A DNA stretch of 64,000 nucleotides from JAFDCJ01 sp964527835 (GTDB lineage: Bacteria; Desulfobacterota; Desulfobacteria; Desulfobacterales; JAFDCJ01), in contig CAZGNV010000003.1 of the NCBI GenBank assembly GCA_964527835.1, positions 1 to 64,000 on the forward strand. The letters are read 5' to 3'. Numbering within the stretch: position 1 is the first letter of the stretch; the number at the start of each line of letters is the position of its first letter. Made by a program: the position numbers and the translations under genes. Below the pieces are notes generated by a model. That model searched no databases. It was not told the origin of the DNA and saw nothing but the letters and a program-made list of their open reading frames with translations. Positions 1-7,932 of the stretch are shown here, piece by piece.

Positions 1-25
1 ATCGCGGTAAATAACTTTTGCTAAA

Positions 26-451
26 TTAGCCTTTTTTTGCGGGATAGGCCCGTACATGGCACAAATAACGAATAAGCTCGGGATCCTTGAGCTCTCCGAT
101 CGTTCCATGAGCAAGCCAATTTCTATACTTAGAGCAAAATTTAAGCAACAACTCTTTTAACACAAAAAAGTCTTTATACTTTTTCTTCATTTTTGATATG
201 ACTTGCTGTTGCTTGAGTTGCGATTGATCTAGCAGGAACAGCACCTTCTCAATTAAATTTGCCGTATTGATATAGGTGCTTTCTACAATAGTGGTTGCTT
301 CCTTATATTTAACGCCATTAATTCTTAAGCTAATAAGAAGTATACGTTTTATATAGGCTTCAATGTTTCTATGAATATTAAAGAACTCGGCACTACTGCA
401 GTTCACTTTACGAGAGGATAAATCTGATTTTATTTGCTTTAGTGAGATCAT
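26..451 (-). CDS. HEPN-like protein in AT-rich DNA
   Basis: Predicted 141-residue, Lys-rich, helical protein. Near its C-terminus it has RNWLAH, which fits the R-polar-x3-H signature of HEPN domains; many of these are metal-independent RNases in toxin-antitoxin or abortive-infection systems, others only bind nucleotides. The assignment rests on this motif, the small all-helical look and the context, not on a confident family match. It reads leftward and ends 25 nt inside the window, so a partner gene would lie beyond the left edge. Base composition is far more AT-rich than the rest of the window, suggesting horizontal acquisition. The role as an RNase is inference. Confidence 0.6.
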   Translation of the reverse strand: MISLKQIKSDLSSRKVNCSSAEFFNIHRNIEAYIKRILLISLRINGVKYKEATTIVESTYINTANLIEKVLFLLDQSQLKQQQVISKMKKKYKDFFVLKELLLKFCSKYRNWLAHGTIGELKDPELIRYLCHVRAYPAKKG

Positions 452-481
452 CTTTTTCTTGAGCCATAACAGTGTTAATAG

Positions 482-721
482 ATGGAAAATTTTGATTGCT
501 ATCGCCTATATAGCATGCCTTATTTTCTATCTATGGCGAGATTAATAAGAAAAAATGGAAAACAAAGTCCAGAATTTCCATCTATTGATGAATTGGGTCA
601 ATATAAGGGAAACAGTTATAAAGCGCCGGCTGAAATAACCGCGCTGCCTGGACGGTGCCGGCAATGCGCATCGTCGTTGTTACCGGCGTGGCCGGAATCA
701 CAGGTTTGTTTTAAAGTTTAA
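482..721 (+). CDS. Doubtful short ORF across a composition boundary
   Basis: Open frame of 79 codons. The first ~48 codons are AT-rich like the neighbouring HEPN-like gene, while the rest is GC-rich like the main chromosome, so the frame appears to run across a junction near 625. No domain was recognised and no good ribosome binding site precedes it. It may be the 5' stub of a gene truncated at the edge of an inserted segment, or not a gene at all. Confidence 0.2.
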   Translation: MENFDCYRLYSMPYFLSMARLIRKNGKQSPEFPSIDELGQYKGNSYKAPAEITALPGRCRQCASSLLPAWPESQVCFKV

Positions 722-870
722 GCGTGAACAGGGGATAATCAGATACAGGTACTCTAAGTATTTATTTTATAATCCAAATCGATCAAAAACAAGGAAAAAT
801 TATCGTGTGGGGAAAAATGAAAATAAACTTTATCAAATCCCTGTTTTTTGATATTATTTGTTTATAGCTC

Positions 871-929
871 ACCATCTGGTAGCGTGTCTTGCCCACTGTG
901 GCCGGAGCTCCAGATGGTTTTAATTTTTG
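871..929 (+). terminator. Terminator-like hairpin ahead of the thioredoxin-like gene
   Basis: ACCATCTGG at 871-879 is perfectly complementary to CCAGATGGT at 910-918, and the second arm runs straight into a T-rich tract. The loop is long (30 nt). It ends only about 16 nt before the ATG at 945, so it could either stop transcription from the left or act as an attenuator in the leader of the downstream gene. Confidence 0.5.
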
Positions 930-944
930 TGAACAGGGAATTTT

Positions 945-1388
945 ATGAAAAATTTGAAATACCTGGTTGTCTGCGGGATGCTGATAGCGGCGGCGGTCAT
1001 GTTCTGGCCCCGGGGTGAACCGCACGCCTTGCAGGGCAATCGAATCGGCAAGATCCAGTGGGTGAAGGATTACAGTAAAGGATTGTCCATGGCCCGGGAG
1101 AGCGGCCGGCCGGCAATGGTTTTTTTCTCCGCCAGCTGGTGCGGGTCGTGCAAGACGCTGATCAAAAACGCCTTTTCCGATGCCCGGGTTGCGCTGGCCG
1201 CGGATCAGGTGATCCCCATTTACGTGGATGTGGATCAAAACCGCCAACTTTCGGCAGACTACAATATTCGCGGAGTTCCCACTGTCTATTTTCTCGACAG
1301 CCGGGGACAGGCGCAGATGCGGCTGGTCGGGCCCTATGATGCCCAGACCTATATCGATGCCATGGATAAAATGGCTGCCGGCTCGTAA
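945..1388 (+). CDS. Thioredoxin-fold thiol-disulfide protein, membrane-anchored or exported
   Basis: 147 residues. An N-terminal hydrophobic segment (about residues 5-21) looks like an uncleaved anchor or signal peptide, placing the domain in the periplasm. The thioredoxin active site WCGSC is at 65-69 and the cis-proline motif VPT at 111-113. CGSC differs from the thioredoxin CGPC, as in DsbD-C-terminal and related periplasmic reductases. The ATG is preceded by an AGGG-type ribosome binding site. It is followed after 62 nt by a small membrane protein on the same strand. Probable role: disulfide reduction or relay in the cell envelope; the partner is unknown. Confidence 0.85.
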   Translation: MKNLKYLVVCGMLIAAAVMFWPRGEPHALQGNRIGKIQWVKDYSKGLSMARESGRPAMVFFSASWCGSCKTLIKNAFSDARVALAADQVIPIYVDVDQNRQLSADYNIRGVPTVYFLDSRGQAQMRLVGPYDAQTYIDAMDKMAAGS

Positions 1389-1450
1389 ATTGCTATAATC
1401 TTTTCAGTTTATATCCTTGCCGGTACCCCGGCCGGAATCCAGGAGCAGTG

Positions 1451-1726
1451 ATGCCCACGACCGATGATGTGATGAAAGACATGCTGAATGATCCGAGCGG
1501 AATGAAATCCATGCTGGGCAGCTTTTCGCTGTCCTGGATCATCGTCGCCGGGCTTTTCGGTATTATCGGAGTGGCCTACTTCATGTACGGCAAAAAATCA
1601 CTGCGATACGTATTTTTGATTTGCGGCATCGTGCTGATGGTCTATCCTTATTTTGTGACCCGCACGCTTTACATGGTCATCATCGGGGTGGTGGTCAGCG
1701 CGGTGCCGTTTGTGGTCAAAGCCTGA
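1451..1726 (+). CDS. Small membrane protein
   Basis: 91 residues from the ATG at 1451, chosen because AGGAG lies at 1441-1445; a GTG codon directly before it is also possible. The N-terminal ~25 residues are polar, followed by about three hydrophobic segments (roughly 26-42, 51-64, 68-88). It is co-directional with the thioredoxin-like gene. No family was recognised with confidence; small proteins of this shape are often annotated as uncharacterised membrane proteins. It meets the aminotransferase gene tail to tail with only 5 nt between stops. Confidence 0.7.
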   Translation: MPTTDDVMKDMLNDPSGMKSMLGSFSLSWIIVAGLFGIIGVAYFMYGKKSLRYVFLICGIVLMVYPYFVTRTLYMVIIGVVVSAVPFVVKA

Positions 1727-1731
1727 TACCG

Positions 1732-2958
1732 TTATTTGTTTTTTCCTGCCAGTTGTTCCTTGATCAGATCGCCGAGGGCGCGAATGGCGATTTCCATGTC
1801 CCCATGGCCGGCCTGGGAGTAGGACAGGCGCAGGGTGTTGCGGCCGCTGCTGTCCACGAAAAACGGGCTGCCGACCACAAAGGCCACGTTGCGAGCCACC
1901 GCCCGGTGAAAAAGCGCTTCGGCATCCATGTCGCCGGGCAGGTGCACGAAAATAAAAAATCCCCCCTGGGGCCGGTTCCAGCGCACTTCGGCGGGAAAAT
2001 GGCGCTGGAGCAGCGCAAGCATGAAATCGCGCTTGGCGCGGTAAAAGGCGATGTTTTCCTGGATCTGGCGCTCCAGCAGTCCCTGGCGGATGAACTCCAG
2101 CAGGATATACTGGCCCGGCGTGTTGGTGGTCGCATCGGCAAACTGCTTGGCCACCACCATGCGCCGAATGGCCCCGGCCTCTCCAACGGCCCAGCCCAGC
2201 CGCATTCCCGGCACGAAAATCTTGGAAAAAGAGCGCAGGTGAATCACCCGCCCGCCGTGGTCCATGGCTTTCAGGGAGGGTAGACGCTCACCTTCAAAGC
2301 GCAGATCCACGTACGGGTCGTCCTCGAAGATGACCAGGTCGTGGGTTTCGGCCAGCTCGACGAGATGGCGGCGCCGTTCAAGGCTCAGCGTCGCCCCGGT
2401 AGGATTCTGGAAGTTGGGAATCACGTAAACCGCCTTGACGCGCCGGCCGGCGGTTTTCAGCCGCTTGATTTCGTGCTGCAACCGATCGGTATCCATTCCC
2501 TGCCCGTCGACGGCAACGCCCACAACCTGCGCCCCCCGCGCCCGGCCGGCCCCCGGCCCGCCGAAATAGGTGGGCAGCCCCACCAGCAGTACATCATCGG
2601 AGTTTAAAAAAACCTGGGCGGCCAGGTAAATGCCCTGGGACGAGCCGTGGGTGATGAGCACACTGTCGGCATCCACCGCGGTGACGCCCTCGGCGTTCAT
2701 CCGTCGGGCCAGCGCGGCTCTCAACTCGGGCAGCCCCTCGGTGGAGCCGTATTGCAGCATCCGGTCGCCGTTTTCGGTCAGCAGCTGTGCAAAGATGCGG
2801 CCAATGGCGGCTGCGGGAAATTTCTGCGCATCGGGCCAGCCGCCGGCCAGCGAGCGCATCTCGGGCCGGGCGACCAGGGCGCAGATGTCCCGGATGACAG
2901 ACGGCTGAGCCGCCAGGGCCTGGCGGCTGTACAGGTGATGCAGCGGTTCTTTTGCCAT
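1732..2958 (-). CDS. PLP-dependent class I/II aminotransferase (LysN/MocR catalytic type)
   Basis: 408 residues, full length for the fold-type I aminotransferases related to 2-aminoadipate and multi-substrate aminotransferases. Visible landmarks: NPTG at 185-188, DDPY near 213-216 (the Asp that contacts the PLP pyridine ring), SFSK at 243-246 with Lys246 as the Schiff-base lysine, and the PGMRLGW stretch with the substrate carboxylate-binding Arg. No N-terminal GntR domain is present. It is the last gene of the minus-strand unit lrp, panB-like, unknown, aminotransferase, with 12 nt to the gene before it. The substrate cannot be read from sequence; the Lrp regulator suggests an amino acid. Confidence 0.88.
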   Translation of the reverse strand: MAKEPLHHLYSRQALAAQPSVIRDICALVARPEMRSLAGGWPDAQKFPAAAIGRIFAQLLTENGDRMLQYGSTEGLPELRAALARRMNAEGVTAVDADSVLITHGSSQGIYLAAQVFLNSDDVLLVGLPTYFGGPGAGRARGAQVVGVAVDGQGMDTDRLQHEIKRLKTAGRRVKAVYVIPNFQNPTGATLSLERRRHLVELAETHDLVIFEDDPYVDLRFEGERLPSLKAMDHGGRVIHLRSFSKIFVPGMRLGWAVGEAGAIRRMVVAKQFADATTNTPGQYILLEFIRQGLLERQIQENIAFYRAKRDFMLALLQRHFPAEVRWNRPQGGFFIFVHLPGDMDAEALFHRAVARNVAFVVGSPFFVDSSGRNTLRLSYSQAGHGDMEIAIRALGDLIKEQLAGKNK

Positions 2959-2970
2959 GGTCGGCGTTCC

Positions 2971-4236
2971 TTATTTGTGCAGATGCCGGGCGCAGACCAC
3001 CGCGACGCCGGCTTTTACCAGGGCCTCGGCGGTGCGGTTCAGGGCATCGTGCTTGTCCAGGTAATTGCGCTCCAGGGCCTCCATCAGGCCTTGGGCCAGG
3101 ATTTCTTCTTTGGGCAGAAAGTAGTCCAGGATGTCGCTGGGGTGCGGTCGGGCGGCGTCGATTTCGGGGTCTCCGCCTTCATGCTTGGCGGCGATGTTGG
3201 GCACTTCCCGGGCCACCTCCACCAGCTCGTCGAGCCGGTTGTAGGGCTGGATGACGATGGATTTCTGGGTTTCGGTGATGTGGTGCTCGAAGCGCACCAC
3301 ATTTTCCAGGCCCAGGGCCCGGCGCAGCCAGGCCGCCTGGCGGATGGTGCCGTTGTCAGCCGAGTTGGAAAGGTTGAAGCCGATCAGCGACGTGGTGCCG
3401 TCTTTGCGGGCGAACAGGCGCGCGGTCATCAGGGTCCACAAAATGGCCAGGGGGTTGTCGTTGCCCATGAACACCGAAATCTTGAACTCGTTGTCCACCC
3501 CCAGCTTGTGCAGCAGGTAGGCGGCCAGGACGGTGCCGGGGTTGATGTTGAGCACCTGGCGCACGCCGTAGGTGGTGTAATAGTGCAGGTATTCGTCGAG
3601 CCACTGGTAGGGATGCTCGTTGGGCTGACCGATGCCGCCGAAATAACCGGTAATGGTTTCCGGCCCGCCCAGGTGAATGTTGGAGCCGTCGGTGCCCTTG
3701 GTGTCCAGGGTTTCCACGTAGGAGGCCCCCACCACCTGCATGGCGGCGGCCGTGGCCAGAATGTCGCCGTTGTCGGCGCTCTGCTCTTGCATGTTGCGCA
3801 CCCGGATGTAGCGGCCGGGCATCAGTTCCCGGTTTTCGATGGCCTGCCGGGCCTCGGCGATCAGCCAGGGGAAAAACTGCAGGGCGCTGATTTCCAGGGT
3901 GACCGCGTTTTGCCGGTTGAGCCGGGCGCCGGCAGCCGGATCCGACAGGATGCGATCGTAATAGTCGGCCATGCAGACAAAGGCTCCCTGGTCGCGCTGT
4001 TCCATCAACCACTGCACATCGTCGGCATAGGGGGATTTGATCTCATCGAGCCGGGCCAGGAGGTTGTCGAAAGCGCGCGCGGCAGCGGCCTTGCGGTTGA
4101 TTTCTTCCGGCCCGCCGTATTTTTCCACGATCTGCAGGATGCGGCCGACGGTTTCATTGGCCGGATCGGTCAGCAGGGCGTTGACCTCGGCCAGCCGGTC
4201 TTCGGATATGGTTAACAGTTGTCTGAGATCTTCCAT
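2971..4236 (-). CDS. Unrecognised 421-residue protein between panB-like and aminotransferase genes
   Basis: I do not recognise this family with confidence. The protein is soluble, without signal peptide or membrane segment. Its middle is rich in Gly/Asn motifs suggestive of a conserved active site: DTKGTDGSNIHLGGPE, NINPGTVLAAY, GNDNPLA and GFNLSNSADN, followed by a conserved-looking FEHHITETQK. Alternating hydrophobic strands and helices would suit a TIM-barrel-like enzyme, which is speculation. It starts at an ATG preceded by AAAGGAG. It sits 13 nt after the PanB-like gene and 12 nt before the aminotransferase, so it almost certainly acts in the same pathway under the Lrp-type regulator. 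Confidence 0.85.
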   Translation of the reverse strand: MEDLRQLLTISEDRLAEVNALLTDPANETVGRILQIVEKYGGPEEINRKAAAARAFDNLLARLDEIKSPYADDVQWLMEQRDQGAFVCMADYYDRILSDPAAGARLNRQNAVTLEISALQFFPWLIAEARQAIENRELMPGRYIRVRNMQEQSADNGDILATAAAMQVVGASYVETLDTKGTDGSNIHLGGPETITGYFGGIGQPNEHPYQWLDEYLHYYTTYGVRQVLNINPGTVLAAYLLHKLGVDNEFKISVFMGNDNPLAILWTLMTARLFARKDGTTSLIGFNLSNSADNGTIRQAAWLRRALGLENVVRFEHHITETQKSIVIQPYNRLDELVEVAREVPNIAAKHEGGDPEIDAARPHPSDILDYFLPKEEILAQGLMEALERNYLDKHDALNRTAEALVKAGVAVVCARHLHK

Positions 4237-4249
4237 GATTGCAGCTCCT

Positions 4250-5098
4250 TTATTTTTTTACCAGGTCAAGAAACTTCTCTTCTTCACCGGCGATCATGTT
4301 GTAGCAGTGCTCGGCCTTCGGAAATTCCCCGGCCCGCACCTCGGCGACGTAGTCTTGCATGGCGCCGGTCACCACTTCGGCCACGTTGGCGTATTTTTTG
4401 ACGAACTTGGGGGTGAAGGCCTGAAATTGCCCGATGGCATCCGAGACGATCAGCAGCTGGCCGTCGCAGTGGGGTCCGGCGCCGATGGACAGCACCGGCA
4501 TGTCCAGGGTTGCGGTGATGTACTTGCCCACCTCGGGCGGGATGGCTTCGAGCAGGATCATCTGGGCACCGGCGTCCTGCACCGCCAGGGCGTCTTCCAC
4601 CACCAGCCGGGCAGTTTCGGCCGTGCGCCCCTGGGCCTTGTGGCCGCCGAGCTGTCCCGAAGACTGGGGAGTGAGCCCGATGTGGCCCATGACCACGATG
4701 CCGGCCTCCACGATGGCCTTGATCTGGGGGGCGATGCGCACCCCGCCCTCCAGCTTGATGGCGTCGCATTCGGCTTCCTTTAAAAAACGGCCGGCGTTTT
4801 CAACGGCTTTTTCCAGGCTGGACTGGTAGCTCATAAAGGGCATATCGCCGATGACAAATGTGTTGGGCGCACCGCGGCGAACCGCCTGGGCATGATAGAT
4901 CATCTGGTCCATGACCACCGGCACCGTGCCGCTGTAACCGTAAACGCACATGCCCAGCGAATCGCCCACCAGCAGCATGTCCAGTCCGGCGGCTTCGGCA
5001 AACTGGGCGGTGGGAAAATCGTAGGCTGTCAGGAAGGTGATCTTTTCGCCTTTTTGCTTCATTGCATGAAAATCGAGAACGCTTTTTTTCTTTGCCAT
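4250..5098 (-). CDS. panB: 3-methyl-2-oxobutanoate hydroxymethyltransferase (PanB) or close paralogue
   Basis: 282 residues, near the usual PanB length. PanB moves a hydroxymethyl group from methylene-tetrahydrofolate to 2-oxoisovalerate, the first step of pantothenate synthesis. The GDSLGM metal-binding stretch is at 45-50; GDMPFMSY, IKLEGG, MGHIGLTPQS, LLEAIP and SIGAGPHCDGQ motifs follow in family order. AAGGAG precedes the ATG. Neither panC nor panD is adjacent; instead it lies in an operon with an Lrp regulator, an unknown enzyme and an aminotransferase. It may therefore serve coenzyme A synthesis from an unusual locus, or be a paralogue working in amino-acid metabolism. Confidence 0.88.
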   Translation of the reverse strand: MAKKKSVLDFHAMKQKGEKITFLTAYDFPTAQFAEAAGLDMLLVGDSLGMCVYGYSGTVPVVMDQMIYHAQAVRRGAPNTFVIGDMPFMSYQSSLEKAVENAGRFLKEAECDAIKLEGGVRIAPQIKAIVEAGIVVMGHIGLTPQSSGQLGGHKAQGRTAETARLVVEDALAVQDAGAQMILLEAIPPEVGKYITATLDMPVLSIGAGPHCDGQLLIVSDAIGQFQAFTPKFVKKYANVAEVVTGAMQDYVAEVRAGEFPKAEHCYNMIAGEEEKFLDLVKK

Positions 5099-5134
5099 GA
5101 TGGGGGCTCCTTATTTTTTTAATTGTCGCTGGGA

Positions 5135-5605
5135 TCATGCTTGTTCGGCTTCATCCAGGGGATAGCCGTTGTCGTTTTTGACTTCCGAAAAGACCAGGAA
5201 GGTTTCGGTTTTAGCGACGCCGGGAATCGATGCGATCTGTTCTTTGACCAGCAGGCCCAGGTGGTTGAGGTTTCGGGCCACCACGTGAAGAATGTAGTCG
5301 AAACGGCCGGTCACGTGGTAGCAGACCAGGATGTGGGGTATGGACTTGACGGCCTGTTCAAAGGGCCGGATGGTGTGGGTGGCATGCCGGTCCAGGGAGA
5401 CGGAGACCATGGCCTGGACGGTGAGTCCCAGTTTTTCCGGGTTGACCACCGCCTTGAACCCGTTGAAATAGCCGCGCTCTTCCAGGCGGCGGACCCGCTC
5501 GAGCATGGTGGACGGCGCCACCCCCAGTTGGCGGGCCAGGTCGGCGTTTTTGATCCTGGCGTCGCGCTGCAGGGCGTGCAATATGTTGCGATCAAGGGCA
5601 TCCAT
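5135..5605 (-). CDS. Lrp/AsnC family transcriptional regulator
   Basis: 156 residues. The N-terminal helix-turn-helix spans about residues 3-50 (typical DxxDRxIL start; DLARQLGVAPSTMLERVRRL as recognition region), followed by the RAM ligand-binding domain with the G-[RY]-[FY]-D pattern at VTGRFDYIL. Such proteins usually sense amino acids and regulate adjacent genes and themselves. It is the first gene of the minus-strand operon, 36 nt before panB, and a promoter with AT-rich dyads lies directly upstream, a plausible autoregulatory site. Confidence 0.92.
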   Translation of the reverse strand: MDALDRNILHALQRDARIKNADLARQLGVAPSTMLERVRRLEERGYFNGFKAVVNPEKLGLTVQAMVSVSLDRHATHTIRPFEQAVKSIPHILVCYHVTGRFDYILHVVARNLNHLGLLVKEQIASIPGVAKTETFLVFSEVKNDNGYPLDEAEQA

Positions 5606-5632
5606 AGGGTCGAACTTTCTTCAATTAGACAT

Positions 5633-5662
5633 ATATTAATCCGGATATTATTCGGCTGTCAA
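5633..5662 (-). promoter_or_regulatory. Probable promoter of the lrp-panB operon
   Basis: On the minus strand TTGACA (5662-5657) is followed by an 18-nt spacer and TAATAT (5638-5633), then about 28 nt to the lrp start. The surrounding AT-rich DNA (5630-5690) has imperfect dyads suited to Lrp binding. No experimental support. Confidence 0.5.
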
Positions 5663-5700
5663 GCGTATATTACAAATTTTATTAGAATGATTTGCTGAAC

Positions 5701-5782
5701 GTCCCTTTTAGCCCGGCCAATTTCCCGGTCGGGGCGACGGGGTTGCAAAGCCGTTGTTTTTCGGGCTGGACCCCGGAGGGAC
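5701..5782. other. Structured intergenic element of unknown class
   Basis: GTCCCT at 5701-5706 pairs with AGGGAC at 5777-5782, and AGCCCG at 5710-5715 pairs with CGGGCT at 5762-5767, giving two nested helices around a GC-rich core that contains GCAAAGCC. It lies in the 398-nt gap between divergent genes, so it could be a leader for either strand. The core recalls c-di-GMP-I aptamers, but the rest does not fit. The remainder of the gap (5783-6003) has no gene; a short hairpin with TGGCC/GGCCA arms is present. Confidence 0.4.
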
Positions 5783-6003
5783 ATTTTATTGACCAATGGC
5801 CGTCAAACTGTCGGATTCATGCCCGGTGGCCAATGCAGAACAGTCTGTTAACCCATTAGATTTTAAAGAATTTTTAATAATGTAAAACTGGCCTGATTTT
5901 TGCTCCCCTTTTTTGCCGGTTTAAAATGGGCAGCGCTTCCAGCGGATCAATTGGTGAAACCTGATTTAGCCGGCTGGTGATCGGATTCGAAAGTGGAGAC
6001 AAC

Positions 6004-7035
6004 ATGAGACAGCTGTTGGTTCAACGTGCGGTGGGGGTTGCTTTTCTTCTTCTTTTCGTCTTTCAGGCCAGCGGAATCCCGGCCGCAAATCCGGATTCCG
6101 GGGCCTACAAAAAATGCATGGCCCAATGCCGGGCCGGCAACAATAAAACCGCCAGCATGGCATCCTACCTGGGGATGAGCTGCGAGGGGTATTGCGACAA
6201 CTTTGCCGTTGACGAGTCAGCCAGTCTGGATGTCACGGTCAAAGATCAGCAGACCCTGGAAGAACTCAGCGCCATTATCGACATCAAGGGCCCGGCTGGA
6301 TACTGGCGGCGTTCCCAGGACGGCCACTTCACCGAACTGAAAGCCGGCACCTACACCATTGAAGCCCGGCTGGTCAGTTTTCACCCCCGCACCGTCAAGG
6401 TGGCGGTGGATCCCACCAAGAAGAAAAAGTACGCCGTTGAAATCCGGTTGACCCCCGAAAAGGAGACGGCCGCGGAAAAAAAGGCCTCCGGACCGGCAAA
6501 AGACTGCCCCGAGACGTTCTGTCGCGGCGATACCCTTCACTACAACGGACACCTTGATCCGGATTCGGGCCGGTGCGTTTCCAACACCTGGCAATGCCCC
6601 CGGGGCTGCGATGGGGCTGCCGGCCGCTGCGTTCAATCGCAACTGGCCTTTCAACGGCTGATTTTCAACACCCCCGGCAAGGGGCTGGTGCTCAACGGCC
6701 GCAGCCGGATCCAGCTGTCCGGCCGGGCGATCTATGACAACCCTGCCGGCGAAAGCCTTGCCGGCCGGCAGATTCCCATGGAAGGCGTGGTGCTGTCCAC
6801 CCGGGGGGAAAGACCGTCGCGGGTTATCGGGGTGCGGGTTTTCGCCGCCTGGGTGCAGCCGGACGGCTCGGTTTCCTGCCGGGTAAAGTCGGAAGATCCA
6901 ATCCGGCCGGAGATCAAATTGAAAGGTGTCACGCTGGAGGTGCGCGTGAAGGGGCATCCGGAGATGAAGAGCGCCGTTGAGCTGATTTCTCCCGCCCCGC
7001 GCATCAAGCGGGCCGGGCTGAAAAGCCGGCCGTAG
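6004..7035 (+). CDS. Exported Cys-containing protein, N-terminal part of a TAG-interrupted gene
   Basis: 343 residues from the ATG at 6004, preferred over an upstream start because it follows GGAGAC and opens with a signal peptide (MRQLLV, a hydrophobic core to about residue 24, then Ala-rich cleavage region). Two Cys pairs follow early (CMAQC, CEGYC), then a beta-rich region resembling a carbohydrate- or Ig-like fold, and a Cys-rich segment around residues 165-205. The reading frame ends in TAG at 7033-7035, directly followed in the same frame by another 298 codons that continue in the style of the same protein. Function unknown; envelope or surface location. Confidence 0.7.
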   Translation: MRQLLVQRAVGVAFLLLFVFQASGIPAANPDSGAYKKCMAQCRAGNNKTASMASYLGMSCEGYCDNFAVDESASLDVTVKDQQTLEELSAIIDIKGPAGYWRRSQDGHFTELKAGTYTIEARLVSFHPRTVKVAVDPTKKKKYAVEIRLTPEKETAAEKKASGPAKDCPETFCRGDTLHYNGHLDPDSGRCVSNTWQCPRGCDGAAGRCVQSQLAFQRLIFNTPGKGLVLNGRSRIQLSGRAIYDNPAGESLAGRQIPMEGVVLSTRGERPSRVIGVRVFAAWVQPDGSVSCRVKSEDPIRPEIKLKGVTLEVRVKGHPEMKSAVELISPAPRIKRAGLKSRP

Positions 7036-7932
7036 ATGTGGCAGGATTCTTACGGTGTTTTCAGCGTGGTGGCCGAAGACGCGGATAACAACATCGCCTC
7101 GTACACCATCCGGGCTCCCCGCGGAACCCTGCGGGTAGACGGGCTGGACTGGGAGGGCTTCAAGAAAAAAACACTCTATACGCACGGCTGGAAGGATCCG
7201 GGTCGCTTTGAATTTGGCTGGATGGCGCCGGCCATGAGCGAACACCTGAAGCTTAACCTGTTGCGTGATCTGCGCGAGGAGTGGATGGCCGCCGCCAAGG
7301 AAGCGGCCAAAGCAAGTCTCAACGAGCTGGGCGCACAGACCGCCAAGCTTGGACTGGGCAAAAAAGAAGGCGCCCTGATTGATCCCGGGGCATTTGAAGA
7401 CATGGTCGCTGCGGCTCGCAGGGGCGATGTCCAGGGGTTGGATTATCAGATCCTCAAATACGGGTTGAGCAAACACGAAACCCTGTCGGTGCTGGAAAAC
7501 TACCTGTCAGCCGTCGAGGATGGATACAGTCTTTTTGGTGAGGTGCAGGAACACACCGGGCAGCAGGCCGCCGCAATGGGCCGGGCCTATGAATCGGGTC
7601 ACGCATTTTACAAGCAGGAGATGGCCGCCCGCCTGTTTTCCATCGCGCTGGACGGGGTCAAACTTAAAGACGGCGTTTATTCATTTGCTGAAAAAATGGC
7701 CGGAGGCCAGGATGAATCCCTGGGAGCCAGGTTGAAAGACATTGCGGTCAACGCCACCATCGGTTCCCTGCAAAAAGGCGCCGAATACGTGGCCGACACC
7801 TATAAAGCGGCCGGAGCCCGCATCCGGAGCCTGCCTTTTCTGCTGGATGTGACGGTGACCGACAAAGACGGTTACACCGGATCCCATAAAATTGTCGTGG
7901 AGGTAAGCGGTTATGAAAGTCTTATGCAGTAG
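7036..7932 (+). pseudogene. C-terminal part of the TAG-interrupted exported protein
   Basis: 298 codons in the same frame as the preceding gene and separated from it by a single TAG. It has no signal peptide and no ribosome binding site, and it opens inside what looks like an Ig/PKD-like strand pattern (YGVFSVVAEDADNNIASYTI), so an independent start is unlikely unless by translational coupling at TAGATG. The rest is mainly helical. The simplest reading is a nonsense change, for example Gln CAG to TAG, in a single ~640-residue exported protein; readthrough or a sequence error are alternatives. Its 3' end overlaps the next gene by 20 nt. Confidence 0.55.

Noticed and set aside
2647..4215. Long open frame of 522 codons on the plus strand
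   Set aside because: It is antisense to the aminotransferase and 421-aa genes, is rich in Gly/His/Val/Gln typical of GC-rich antisense frames, and has no recognisable domain.
5701..5782. A second c-di-GMP-I riboswitch
   Set aside because: GCAAAGCC is present, but the GNRA-capped helix, the CAAACC-type strand and the receptor strand are missing, so it was kept only as an unclassified structured element.
7033..7035. TAG read as pyrrolysine
   Set aside because: TAG ends several ordinary genes nearby (for example jag and the NHL-repeat gene), and no pyl genes are in the window; a simple nonsense change explains it better.
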